Shown here one piece after another: positions 9,029 through 19,205 of a stretch of DNA of 22,763 nucleotides. Position 1 is the first letter of the stretch. Each line of letters starts with the position of its first letter. The stretch lies in assembly GCA_015680685.1 (NCBI GenBank), contig MNCI01006577.1, positions 534,804-557,566 on the forward strand. The letters run 5' to 3'. Made by a program: the position numbers and the translations under genes. The notes beneath the pieces were generated by a model. That model ran no database searches. It was given only the letters and a program-made list of their open reading frames with translations, and was not told where the DNA came from. Origin of the DNA: Gnetum montanum. Taxonomy: Eukaryota > Streptophyta > Gnetopsida > Gnetales > Gnetaceae.

Positions 9029-11141
9029 TATGCTTTGATAACAACTTTGACAATTAATACTTCATTATGTTTAAGATTGTTACTTTTCTTCAAAATCATA
9101 GAAAAATGTTAGTAATAATTTAGACTTTTAGTTTATTGTACATATAATTGCATTATTATATGAAAAAAAATTTATATTAGTTAAATTGTGGGTTGCTATG
9201 TCATTGGATACCTAAGCTTCACAATAATAAATCCATTTTCTATTTCTTGATACTATCTTATTCGTAAAAAATCATCGTTTTTAACCTACCTTAGAAATTC
9301 TTATATGCTTAAAGCCTAAAAACTTTTTATCAAAAACAAAGTTTCTCAAAAAATATTTCTTTACTAAATTAGGAAAACGTTAGAAGAAATAAGTATTTTA
9401 TTATGTATACTTGAGGATGATTGTCATGATTTTTTTAGAAGGTTGTTATCGTGATTAGTCTATACCTTTCATAACTATCAAGGAAAATTTAAAACATACT
9501 TTTAAAATTTATTAAAAAATATTATATTTAATTCTTTTAATTTGAAATTTATTAAAAATATATAATCTTTTATCCTTTTTTATTGAAAATGCAATGTTTG
9601 TGTAGTTTCACAATTCACAATAACTGAAGGGGTATTAATGCAAATCTAGAACATTTCTATCATTTTCTGTAACTTTCCAAGCCAAAACCACCATCAAAAA
9701 CTTTTCAGCCCTTCATGTAATTGGAGAAGTTTGTAGCCTTTGTTAACCAATCAAGTTTACATAAATATCTATATTGTGTAGTCATGCTTCTTTCCTCTCA
9801 AGTTGATTTCCTAGTTAGAGCGTTATGCTCTATGTTGCCACAATAGATCTGTTGCCACCAAACATTTACCATCACTTATTGGTAGAAATGTTTCAATAAC
9901 ACACTAAAATGTTTTTGATAAGTTTCATTCTATTTTATTTCATTTTTTAAATTTTATGGTAGCAAAGGATATGAAGTGATTTAATTTGATTTAGTTTTCA
10001 ACCACCCTATCAAGAAGAAGTGCTTTAATTCTCAACTACTCTCTACATCAAATTCTATCAAATTGAATAAAGGTCTATATTGAATTGAACATTTTACCAA
10101 AGAGGACAAAAGTATGAAGGGGGAAATGCAAAGGTTAAAAAAAAAATACTTCTAGTCATTTCTATTGAGTTTGTCTTCTATGTAGCCTTTGGTTGCATAG
10201 TGCATTTATCTTATGCAACTTTTAGTTGTGAAGTCCATTTTTTTTAAAAGGAGCTTGTGCTTGGGAATGCAAGTTAGTAATTTTTAGTGCAACGGTTTAC
10301 AAATTCATCTGAGTGAAAAACCCTGTATTGAGTAGATCAAAAAAGAGCTTCAAGTTGGAATTTTCGTTGTCTTCCACCTTCAACTTCCAGTTTTGTTTAC
10401 TACATTTGTCCTAAATTGCAACATTTATTCTTGTCAATTTTCAACAAAACTTACAACTAACTTTTAAGCCATAGGTATTGATGTTTTCATGTGCTGGTCT
10501 TAATATGTTATACACTCATTTAACAATTTTATTGATCAATGACCAAACCTACTAACATATATTTCTATTTTTATTATTATTTGTCTTTATCATTTTTCTC
10601 AAAAACATTATTTTTTAAGTAAATACTTTTACAACTTTTGTCTAACTTTATTGATTGTTAATAGTTCTTAGACAATAATAAATAAAAGTATTAAAAATTT
10701 TAATTTTATGTAAAATATTGTAAATTTTTAGATATAAAAATCATCCTATCGTATTGCATTTTAAATTGTTGTTCTATGAATACAGGAATGTACCCATAAT
10801 TTTATTGAAGTATACAATATGCTACAGTTATTAGTTGGGTCTATATTTAAAGCTTGTTTCCTTTTACAACCTGATTTTTTTGCCCTGTTCCTGTTTTATG
10901 CTTACTTACAATTGTAAATTAAATTGAAGATTCAAATCCTTGTTTAGTAACATGCAACCTTTAATTTCTACAAGAATTAAATGTTCAATTGCACACATGC
11001 TATAATGAAGCATACTGCAGAGGGGCCTGGAACAATTACTCTACATTCTGCAATGTTTAGGCACCATACTGAAACACTCCGAAATTTCTCTGGTTACATA
11101 ATACAAAATAGAGGAGGTCCTATCCAAACTTTTTCCCTCAA

Positions 11142-11147
11142 TTTATT
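11142..11147 (-). terminator. candidate poly(A) signal of the kinase gene
   Basis: On the minus strand AATAAA lies about 290 bp beyond the kinase stop codon, in GTAAATAAATTG. It is the clearest signal I noticed downstream. Plant poly(A) signals are loose, so the true 3' end may differ. The 11148-11436 interval would then be 3' untranslated sequence. Confidence 0.35.
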
Positions 11148-11436
11148 TACACTGCAGGGCTATACATTTGTGAGCAAAATGGGTAGTCATGCAATATCGG
11201 CAGTAACTTAAATTTGGGAAAATGTTACCGAGAGATTAAAGTGAAGCAAAATGTTATTTCAGTTCAATAACACATAGACAATGTACGCGGTAATCGTCGG
11301 TTTTTCACCCAAAATTCACAATTCATATGAGAACTTCAAGAGCTGAGATATTTTATATTCTCTCTGGTTTTTAAGTATCACATACATACCAAACATGAAA
11401 GCCTGCAGCTTATGTAGCCTATTTCATACAGTACAA

Positions 11437-14134
11437 TTACCTCGGCTCAATATCAGAAGTAGAAACAGTTGCATTTGTGAAATGTTGGGTAGTTGGACTT
11501 AAATTTGTTAAAGTTGAATTTTTTTGTTTAGACCTTTGAGGTCTTTCAACATTCTGGTTGAGAATCACAAATGCAGGTTGTGTTGGAATTGGCAGAGTGA
11601 CTGAGGCACTAGAAAGCATGAGCAGTACTGTTGACATTGGAGGTCTCAAAAATGGATCAACTTGTGTACATAAAAGTGCAACATGAATGCACCTTATGAC
11701 CTCTTCCATACTTCCTGTTGCCTTTACAACCTCATCAACTATCATTGAAATCTTCCCTTCTTGGTACAGACTCCATGCCTAATGAGAATAGGTTGAAGCC
11801 ATGCCAATTAAAAACTTGAAAAGTATTCCTTTCAATTTGTATCACTCCATAACAAATGAAGGAAACAAATAACCATAAATAAAACAACATACCCATCCTA
11901 GAAGGCTTGAAACACCCATTTCAGTGTCAAATTCACTGTTTCTTTTTCCTGTTATGATTTCTGCAACAAGAACACCAAAGCTGTATACATCTGATTTGCT
12001 TGATAGTTGACCTTGCATTGCATACTCTGGAGCCATGTATCCACTGATGAAACAGAAAAATTCCAAATTAGAAATCAGATGAATGCTGTAATATAGCCAT
12101 AAATTTACTCAATTCTTTAAAATCACTTACTAGGTTCCAGCAACTCTGGTTTGAACGTGACTTTGATCTTCTTGGAAGAGCCTTGCCAACCCAAAATCTG
12201 CAAGCTTAGCATCAAATTTCTCATCCAATAAAATATTATTTGTTTTGATATCTCTGTGGATGATTTTTAATTTGCTGTCCTCGTGTAAATACCTAAGCAC
12301 TTTAGCTGTCCCTAAGATAATGTTGTAACGTTTCTCCCAATTTAGAAACGTTGCTTTTTGCCGATCTGTATTAAATGTTACAATAAACCAATCCTGAACT
12401 CTCAAATTTCAAAAATAATAATAATGATAATAAATTCTCTAACTTGCCCCAGAACTTTAAACCTAAAAATTATTGAAAGTTTACCAAAAAGAATCTTGTC
12501 CAGGCTGCCATTTGGCAAGAACTCATATACTAGGATCCTATGAGAGCCTTCAGTGCAGCAACCAAGCAAGATTATGAGGTTCCGATGCTGAATTTGGGCA
12601 AGAAGGTTTATTTCATTCACAAATTCTTGTTTCCCACGAGAGGATGGCACAAGTAGCCTTTTTGCAGCTACTACTTCTCCATTAGGCAGGGTTGCCTGTG
12701 AGTAAATAGTGTCATTAAATTTCATTGTCAGCTAAAAATATTGTTACAGGGTAACTGATACAAGGGCTAAATATAATTTCGAAATTACTAACATAGAAAA
12801 TTAAATTTAGATAACCTTGTAAACTACACCAAATCCTCCCTCTCCTAGTTTGAGGTTTTCATCAAAATTATTGGTTGCAGCCTTCAACGTCTCCATGTTA
12901 AACATGGTTATAACACCCTCATCTGCCAAATTATCCTCTGTCTCCTTCAAGGCCCCTGCTTCAAGGGTTCTTCTTCTCCTCCTTCCGTACGCTAAAAAGC
13001 TAATACACAACAAAAGCAGAACTCCTAATAGAGACCCAACTGTTGCCGATAAAATCACTGCCAACTTAGAAAGCTGTTTGTCTGCCAATCAGCAGGTTAC
13101 AAAACTTAACATCTATTCTATGAAATCGCGGAATAAGTTGTGATGACAAAGAATATGGAATAATAATAACTATACTTACTTGAATCATTGGAGCTAAGAG
13201 AGGGCGGTGGAAGCTGTGGGGTTTTGGGCGGTGGAAGCTGTGGGGTTTTGGGCGGTGGCGGTGGAAGCTGTGGGGTTTTGGGCGGTGGAAGCTGTGTGGT
13301 TTTGGGCGGTGGCGGTGGAAGCTGTGGGGTTTTGGGCCGTGGGGATGGAGCATGTAAAGGGGCAGCCGAAGGCGGAGGAGGAGTTGCAGGGAAGAAACGG
13401 TAGATCTCATACCGAACAAGACAGCTACCTGCCACGGCTCTGCCTCCTTGTTTTTCCTTTACATTATCCTGCAGCACACTTAAGACAATGTCGAGACAAT
13501 TTCCACAATCCTCTGCCGAGATGTCCTTCCAGCACTGTACAAATCCATAGATTGTAGTGTTTTCGGAGACATTAGATCCAAAGGCATAACTAGGGCTTGA
13601 TCGTTGTAGAGCTTTTGGGATGAGATTATTGAGCAACTGGTGAGCTGCTTCATCAAACACAGCAGCATCACCTGGGGCTTTGTTTGTATTCGACATAGAC
13701 CAAAGATGATCTGTGTCAAGCACGCCTGTAAAATTGGAGTTGTCAAAGCGGAGGAAGCAATTATCGAAATAGGCCATTGCAGCAGTAGTATTAGGGCACC
13801 TTGCAGGAATGGAAATGACAGCATCTTTTGCACATTCATTGCACTGACTCGAATTGGTGCCTGTGTAGCACTGCAGAAGTCCATAAATTGTTGATGTCAC
13901 TGAGCGAAGTCCTCCTGCAGCAGCAGGAGCATAAGAAGTTTTGTATGCTGCAGGCTGCGTTGATGAATTTAGCAATTCACCCAATAGTGTCTGTAGATTT
14001 TCCTCTGTCAAGCCATCTTTCCCGTAATTTCTGTCATCGGTGCAGTTGTAACCGTCAGGAACTGCTGCCCCATAATTTGCAAGAAAAGCAAAGACGAGGC
14101 AAAATGTAAGAAAGGTTGCAGAGCGTGTGCTCAT
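11437..14134 (-). CDS. cysteine-rich receptor-like protein kinase (CRK, DUF26/Gnk2 family), six exons, 719 residues
   Basis: Exons on the minus strand: 14134-13180, 13081-12816, 12695-12485, 12365-12131, 12043-11893 and 11778-11437 (2160 bp including stop). All five introns are GT-AG, 87-120 bp, and phases match. Residues 1-24 are a signal peptide. Two Gnk2 domains carry the C-x8-C-x2-C motif at C89-C98-C101 and C201-C210-C213. A repetitive Pro-rich stalk (249-311) precedes a transmembrane helix (about 325-350) and an Arg5 stop-transfer. The Ser/Thr kinase has GEGGFG (398-403), Lys419, Glu435, HRD (514-516), DFG (534-536) and APE (560-562), so it is an RD kinase with all catalytic residues. 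The C-terminus SDIEPR resembles the usual CRK ending. CRKs are plasma-membrane receptors acting in defence, redox and stress signalling (family knowledge); the ligand is unknown. Oddities are the long stalk and Val500 where AKGL is usual. The start ATG has A at -3. The gene looks intact. Confidence 0.93.
13202..13336 (-). repeat. coding minisatellite: proline-rich stalk repeats of the CRK
   Basis: Within exon 1 the DNA repeats alternating 24-bp and 30-bp units encoding PPPKTPQL and [10 protein letters not shown] (residues about 267-311). A 54-bp higher-order unit occurs about twice plus a partial copy. One unit has KTTQL instead of KTPQL; the rest are nearly identical at DNA level, so expansion was recent. 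The tract lies between the ectodomain and the membrane helix. Its Pro-rich, Lys-bearing character recalls extensin-like and PERK stalks, which may associate with cell wall; that link is inference. Confidence 0.88.
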
Positions 14135-14161
14135 GGTGAGCCCGTGAATACCAGGCTCAGG

Positions 14162-14176
14162 TTACAGACATGACAT
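14162..14176 (-). other. minimal upstream ORF in the CRK leader
   Basis: On the minus strand ATGTCATGTCTGTAA forms a four-codon ORF that ends 27 nt before the kinase ATG. A second ATG inside it opens another very short frame (ATG TCT GTA ACC TGA). If transcription starts upstream of 14176, these could lower translation of the kinase. The transcription start is not known. Confidence 0.35.
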
Positions 14177-14264
14177 GGGTGGAGACGGGAGACTGATGAA
14201 TGTGAATTATGTTCCAAGATGTCAGGAAGGAAACCGAAAAAATCTTTAAAAATGTTGGAGTCGG

Positions 14265-14341
14265 GGTCAAAGTCAAGGTCCATGGATTGCAACAATAAAA
14301 TTAAATACGACCAGCTGGCAGGCTTGAAAATATACGGTCAA
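14265..14341 (-). promoter_or_regulatory. W-box cluster upstream of the CRK
   Basis: On the minus strand TTGACT and TTGACC lie back to back at 14276-14265, and another TTGACC lies at 14341-14336. They are 130-210 bp upstream of the kinase ATG. TTGAC[CT] is the binding site of WRKY transcription factors, and W-boxes are common in promoters of CRK and other defence-induced genes (established). A weak TATA-like GTATATTTT follows the distal site (about 14326-14334). WRKY control of this gene is inference. Confidence 0.5.
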
Positions 14342-17064
14342 ATTGCCAGTAAATTACATAAAATAACTTGATGCAGACTGGCGACTTTGCTGCATATGCA
14401 CACTGACGAGATCAGAAATTCCAGCCCTCCCAGCCGGTACAAGATGGATCCTTTTATTCTCTGCCTTACTTAAGAAGCACAGCTACGATACGAAAAGACA
14501 TGGCTGTTGAGTAACGTGCATGATAGATTGAAAATTCTCGAGTGTGCAAATGTGCAATACGTATAGCATTAAAGACAAATACTACATTTTCTTAAACATA
14601 CAAATTCCTTTTTTTAAAGTCTCTAATGGATATTTTCAAAACTGATAACATAATCATTTTACTAGCAGGTAATAAAACTTTAATTCCTTTCTATTGTATA
14701 ACCTATACAAGTAAATTTTTTTAAAAAAAGAAATAAAGAAAGTTTAAATTCGATAGTGGCCAGGTGACAACAAAGAACTCATGTTAAGAATTTTGCTGAT
14801 TCCAATGGAATACCTTTCTAAAATGTATTAAATTCTACCATATATATTCAAAAGGGCATATTTTGTGAGTGAAATTGCCATTCTTTCTTCCAAACCATAT
14901 TTTATGCCAAACACCACCTTTTCTTTTTGCTGTTAAAAAAGCTGTAGTTATCTTCCCAGTAAACCCACCAGATTGTACTTGGATTTAAAAAAGTTACCAA
15001 GCTGAGACACGTGATAAAATTGTTTCAACGTTGAATTGTTGACCATTCATCACCATTTCACTGCAGATAACAATGCCATCAACACTAAAATTCTCTTTTC
15101 GTGGCAGTGTCCTGATGAGACTACCTTGACCGTATGAGAAAGTGTGTGTATATATATATATTTTGAAAAGTCACGGTGACTGGCTCCGACTGCAGACACT
15201 GGACAACGAAGAGAAAGTAAAACGAACTTCACGAAACAGCAAAACGACGATAAAATTTGCGTGGATGGAATCGTGAAGCTTTTTGTCTTGCTACTCCTAA
15301 TCAGGCTGCACTGCAAAAACAAACACCCACAAGAAATTTCGCATAAGTGATGGGTACCACGTCATCAATTATCAATACATAATAAATAATAAATTGAAAC
15401 TTGAATTGAAATTGAAATTTTATTATATTAATGGACCTTTGAATTTATTGGACAATAGAATCATATATGCTATGAGTTTGGTACATATATGCTATAAGTT
15501 TCGAAAACGTCATTAAGAAAATTACTATGTGCTTTTGATAACATTTGAAACAAATTAACCAAATTTGCAATTGTAATATCTCATTTATGTCTAATGTGCT
15601 TCAATGCAAGACATTGCATAGAAATGTGTTATTCATATTCAATGCTATTTGTATTACATAATTAGTATATTTGTTCTTCACAAGCAATTTTGAGCCATAT
15701 ACTTATTTTAACTCTTAGATTATGAGATCCTATTTGTGTTTTGCTAATTGTGTAGTGTAAATAATAAGTAATAGTAGCAAATAAATAGTTTGTCTTAGAC
15801 TTAGAATTAAGGCCTTGCCTCATGCTTTTTAATAGAAATGGTTTTTTTCTTCTTCTATATTTTTCCAAAGTTTTTGAGTTATTGATTGTTTTACTATTCC
15901 AAATTGCAAACTTGGTCAGGATCAAAATAGAGAATATACTATTGAATATTTCATTTTATTACATTTTTGTAAACCCAATGGTCATTTGTGAGACAAATTA
16001 ACTAAACATGTCTTTTATTTAATTTCCTAGAATTAATACAAGTAGGTGGAATAGCTCATACAAAGACTAACTAGAGATTTACTATTTTCTTATGAAGAAA
16101 TTTGTTCAACAACATTCTAATAATACATGTTGCTCATCTTATACTATTTGTAGTAAACACAATCAACATATTTTATGTTCATATTGCTCATTGTTCCATC
16201 TTTTAGTTTTAACTTGAAGATGATGTGATCCTATTCTTACTTAGCTAATTACTACTCTCATAGATATTAGAATTATAGCATGTAGATATTATGTTTCATT
16301 GTTTCTACCACCTCTAATATTTTGCTAATAAAATTAAAGGCTTTTTTCTTTTGTATTTGTGCCTCATTTTAACATCTATCTAAAATGTACTTTCTTTGTA
16401 ATAAATTTCTAAGATTATTCTTAATTTAGCATTTCATTAATATTATTAATACTCTATTTTCGTAGCCACAGTTGTCCTTCATGAAATCACCCTTATTGCT
16501 AAGATTTTTGGATGATATCTCCTAATATCTCATTGCTATTTTTATTACTTAAGTAGAAATTTCAGAACTAATACATTACTTCAACTTCTAATGGCAACAA
16601 ATTAGTTTTTTTAAAAAAGTATTATATATGGGACTTGATTTTTCACCTTCAATTCATCCAACAAAAACTATTTAAAAAAATTTCAATTTTTTTCATGATT
16701 CTTGATCAAGACCTTGGACCTACACTAGACTAGACATACCACCAACTAATCACTTGGACCATGATGCTAGTTGTGAAACTTTAAAGAATTTTTAGTTTTT
16801 TTATTAAATTTTATGTCATTGCTATTTGAACTCATGACTTGCCTAGGATTTTAACCACTTAAGATCTAAACCTATGACTTCTCACTTAATAAATGAAAAT
16901 TTTAAGGTCTATTTATTAGGGGATGTGTCAGAACCCTAAATAACTTTTTAAATAAAATTTACCTCCAAGACATATAGCCAAATTAGAACTTTATAACTCA
17001 GTAGTGTGCACTAGAATTAAATCCATAACATGTTGATGAACAATTAATAAGTAGGTTATAACAT
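14342..17064. other. intergenic DNA between the CRK and copy B
   Basis: I see no coding region or RNA gene. The part up to about 15360 is less AT-rich and contains a G-box CACGTG (15008-15013), TTGACC motifs near 15039 and 15126, a short (TA)n run (about 15148-15161) and the palindrome-like GTCACGGTGAC (about 15171-15181). It may be distal promoter sequence of the kinase or a relic of another promoter. From about 15360 to 17064 the DNA is strongly AT-rich with dense stops and nothing recognisable. Confidence 0.5.
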
Positions 17065-17912
17065 TGTACCTACAATATTGTAGTACTTGCAATATGGTAT
17101 GTTTTCATATGATATTGCATATGCAATGAATGTGGGATAGGTAAAGTTTATGAATAGTGCCCACCGACCACATTAAAGGCATAGTTTAGTCATTAGTGTA
17201 GCAAAGCCCTTGTAATTTGATACCATAGAGGTTAGAATTAGTTATTGAGTTCCCACAACACGAATTTGAGTTACTTGATGAAGTCTTAGTTGAGTGATCT
17301 TGTACCTTGACACCATTCCATGAGAACAATAAGATTAAGATTAATTCATTTTCATTGCAACACTTTGACTTAGTTTAATAATTTTTTCTTAATTACAATT
17401 TATTTTTATTGTTACAGCATTTCATGCACTTAGTTAATATTTTAACTTCAAATGTACATTAATCATGCAAAACGAGTACAACCAACTTCGAGCATAAGCA
17501 CGTTACTATTTGGCAATCCTAGCAATGTTATCACTTGGTATGCCTAGTAGTGCACAATTAGTAATCCAACAATGATATCATGAGTTCAAGATAGGTGTTG
17601 TAAGTTGGGAATGACTATTCATCACTTAGGTTAGATTCGACTATATTTTCTTATTATTATAGTAATTAATAAATTTTATTTATTTTAATAATATTTTAAT
17701 CATGGTCATCACAACATCAAGATCATATCTCGTAATTATACTTAATTATATGCACTAAGGTCCACAGGAGTATAACTAGGAAGATAATAACCTATGATTA
17801 CACTTAAAATGGACTAAATATTCTGCTTATCTAGTCCAAAGGTTACAATCATGTTACACATGAATGCTTGTGATTTGTATGGTTGGGTGTAGGGGACACT
17901 TGTTAGTTATCA
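17065..17912 (+). repeat. 5' LTR of copy B, degenerate
   Basis: It is colinear with the LTR of A. The four palindrome relics start at 17072, 17089, 17109 and 17123, with exactly the 17/20/14-bp spacing of copy A. A TATA relic TATGAATA is at 17149, at the same distance as in A. Downstream come CTTCGAGCATAAGCACGTTAC (about 17487), the paired GGCAATCC / GGTATGCC motifs, and TATGGTTGGGTGTAGGGG near the end. The right edge CA (17911-17912) is fixed by the primer-binding site that follows. The left edge is less certain; TGATGA at 17034 is an alternative start. Confidence 0.75.
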
Positions 17913-17913
17913 T

Positions 17914-17931
17914 TAGCATCATTGCCAAAAA
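17914..17931 (+). promoter_or_regulatory. primer-binding site of copy B, tRNA-Asp type
   Basis: One base after the LTR, TAGCATCATTGCC aligns with TGGCGCCGTTGCC, the complement of the 3' end of plant tRNA-Asp. All four mismatches are C-to-T or G-to-A transitions. Copy C has the same site with a different subset of changes. The tRNA sequence is from my own knowledge, not a search. Confidence 0.65.
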
Positions 17932-18279
17932 CTAATGCTAATGATCTATATTTGTTTAAATCATTCATTATCGCTACTAAGACCTAATGATTTATCACTT
18001 AAAGAATATTATTGTTATTTTATTAAGATACATATAGTAATCTAAAATGTTTTTTTCTCATAGAGTTGATTGTTCATGTGCTAATAATTCCACAAGGGAA
18101 TATGATAAATCAACAAAAAATAGTGATAATGTAGCATACTAAGTCAAGATCATCTACCAACATCTAAATTCTTACTATTTGGACATCACTCTGATCCTTC
18201 ATCAAGATGAACATATGAGATGGAGGAACTTGGAAGGCAATATCGTGTTGTTATAAGATCATTTAGCTCCATCAATACT

Positions 18280-19205
18280 CATGGATGCATTGATGAAAGT
18301 TAGACTAGAATAAGCTATAATTGACTACAATGTTGATGAAATGTCTAGGCCCTATCAATTCACTGAAGCCCAACTTCAAAAAGATTGTTTTATGAAAGCC
18401 TACCATGAAGCAACAAAGGGAAAGGAAGCTACCATTTCATTAACATTTCAATTAGAAAAGGAGGATTTGAATTACCAATTAGGCAAAGTTCCTCATCAAA
18501 ATTCTCCTCCATTCAATGTGAATGATATGATAAATCAATGACTATGTTCAACCTTGGCAAGAAATCAAGAAAAGGGGAGAATAGAACCTAATACTATAAG
18601 AACTTGGAAGCCTAGGTTTTCCAGTAGGCCATCTAAAGATAAATAAAGGGACCATGATGGAAGAGCAAGCTAGCATGACTCTTTTAATTTTCCATCATTC
18701 TCATTATCAGGATCTAATAAGGATGAGTGTGGTCACAAAAGGAGAGGTAATGATAGATGATTTGGTGAAAATAGTAGGTAAACTTAAAATAGAGAGAAAG
18801 GTAGGAATGGTGAGCATGATTATGATAGAAATAGAGACCATGGACATAGACATGATAGAAGGCACAATAGAGAATATAAGAGGGATCATGGTCATGCTAG
18901 AGACCATGATGAACATGACAATTATGATGAACTCTTGCTTGCTACTATGAGTATGATTAACATTAAGGATATTTATATCCTAATCAAGCATTAAATAGAT
19001 ATTTTAATCAACTGACTTAACATGAACAACCTTTCCAAGTTCAAAGGAGACTACAATGTTCATTCATAATATCATTTGCAAGCCTTCTAGGATGCCTATG
19101 CCTTGTAGAACATTAAGAATGATTGGCCAAAGATTAAATTATTACTAATAACACTCATCAAGGAAGCAAAAAGTTGGTACTGATCCTTGGAATCAAAATC
19201 TACTT
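18280..19205 (+). pseudogene. gag fragment of copy B
   Basis: Readable pieces match gag of copies A and C. An N-terminal segment includes RPYQFTEAQLQKD (18341-18541 open). A His/Arg/Asp-rich tract (about 18806-18931) follows, and then a capsid start equivalent to A's LLATWSMLDI (about 18934 onward) with MNNLSKFKG, DAYAL, NIKNDW and the AKSWY motif. Several stops interrupt the capsid part, including a TAA at the same codon where copy A has TAG and copy C still has glutamine. The fragment ends at the junction near 19205 and has no zinc knuckle or protease. The long open stretch at 18654-18950 is in the wrong frame and is not the gag frame. Confidence 0.78.

Larger units (their letters stand above)
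5804..11141. other. AT-rich intergenic DNA without recognisable genes
   Basis: This 5.3-kb stretch separates element A from the kinase gene. Stops are dense in all frames, and no conserved protein domain, tRNA or rRNA is visible. It contains two short tandem duplications, homopolymer T and A runs, and one purine-rich stretch near 6854-7144 that looks weakly coding. A 72-codon open stretch at 7613-7831 lacks an ATG start and resembles nothing I know. The composition suggests old, heavily mutated transposon debris, but I could not assign any piece to a family. Confidence 0.6.
17065..19205 (+). mobile_element. LTR retrotransposon copy B (5' LTR, leader and N-terminal gag only)
   Basis: Order: complete but mutated 5' LTR, tRNA-Asp-like primer-binding site, leader of about 350 bp, gag up to the capsid helix equivalent to A's SLEPESI, then an abrupt end near 19205, where sequence from copy C begins in the opposite orientation. 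It is much more AT-rich than A, its CpGs are almost all converted to TpG/CpA, and its frame has many stops, so it is old. Copy B shares variants with C that A lacks (MINIK, DAYAL, NIKND), so B and C form one subfamily. Confidence 0.82.

Noticed and set aside
10981-11211. A 76-codon plus-strand open frame
   Set aside because: No recognisable domain, and it lies opposite the probable 3' untranslated or downstream part of the CRK.
13202-13336. Regularly spaced repeats that could suggest a CRISPR-like array
   Set aside because: The units are contiguous with no unique spacers and encode in-frame protein repeats in a plant gene.
13188-13557. Open plus-strand frames opposite CRK exon 1, one glycine-rich
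   Set aside because: They are antisense shadows of the proline-rich repeat and Gnk2 coding sequence; the minus-strand gene has splice sites, domains and a signal peptide.
15050-15322. A 90-codon minus-strand open frame upstream of the CRK
   Set aside because: No domain is visible, it is rich in Ser/Leu with low complexity, and it overlaps a (TA)n microsatellite.
18654-18950. A 98-codon Met/Ile-rich open frame and its antisense partner
   Set aside because: The gag frame of copy B, which reads His/Arg/Asp-rich and continues into the capsid, is a different frame; these are shadows of repetitive GAT/CAT-type codons.
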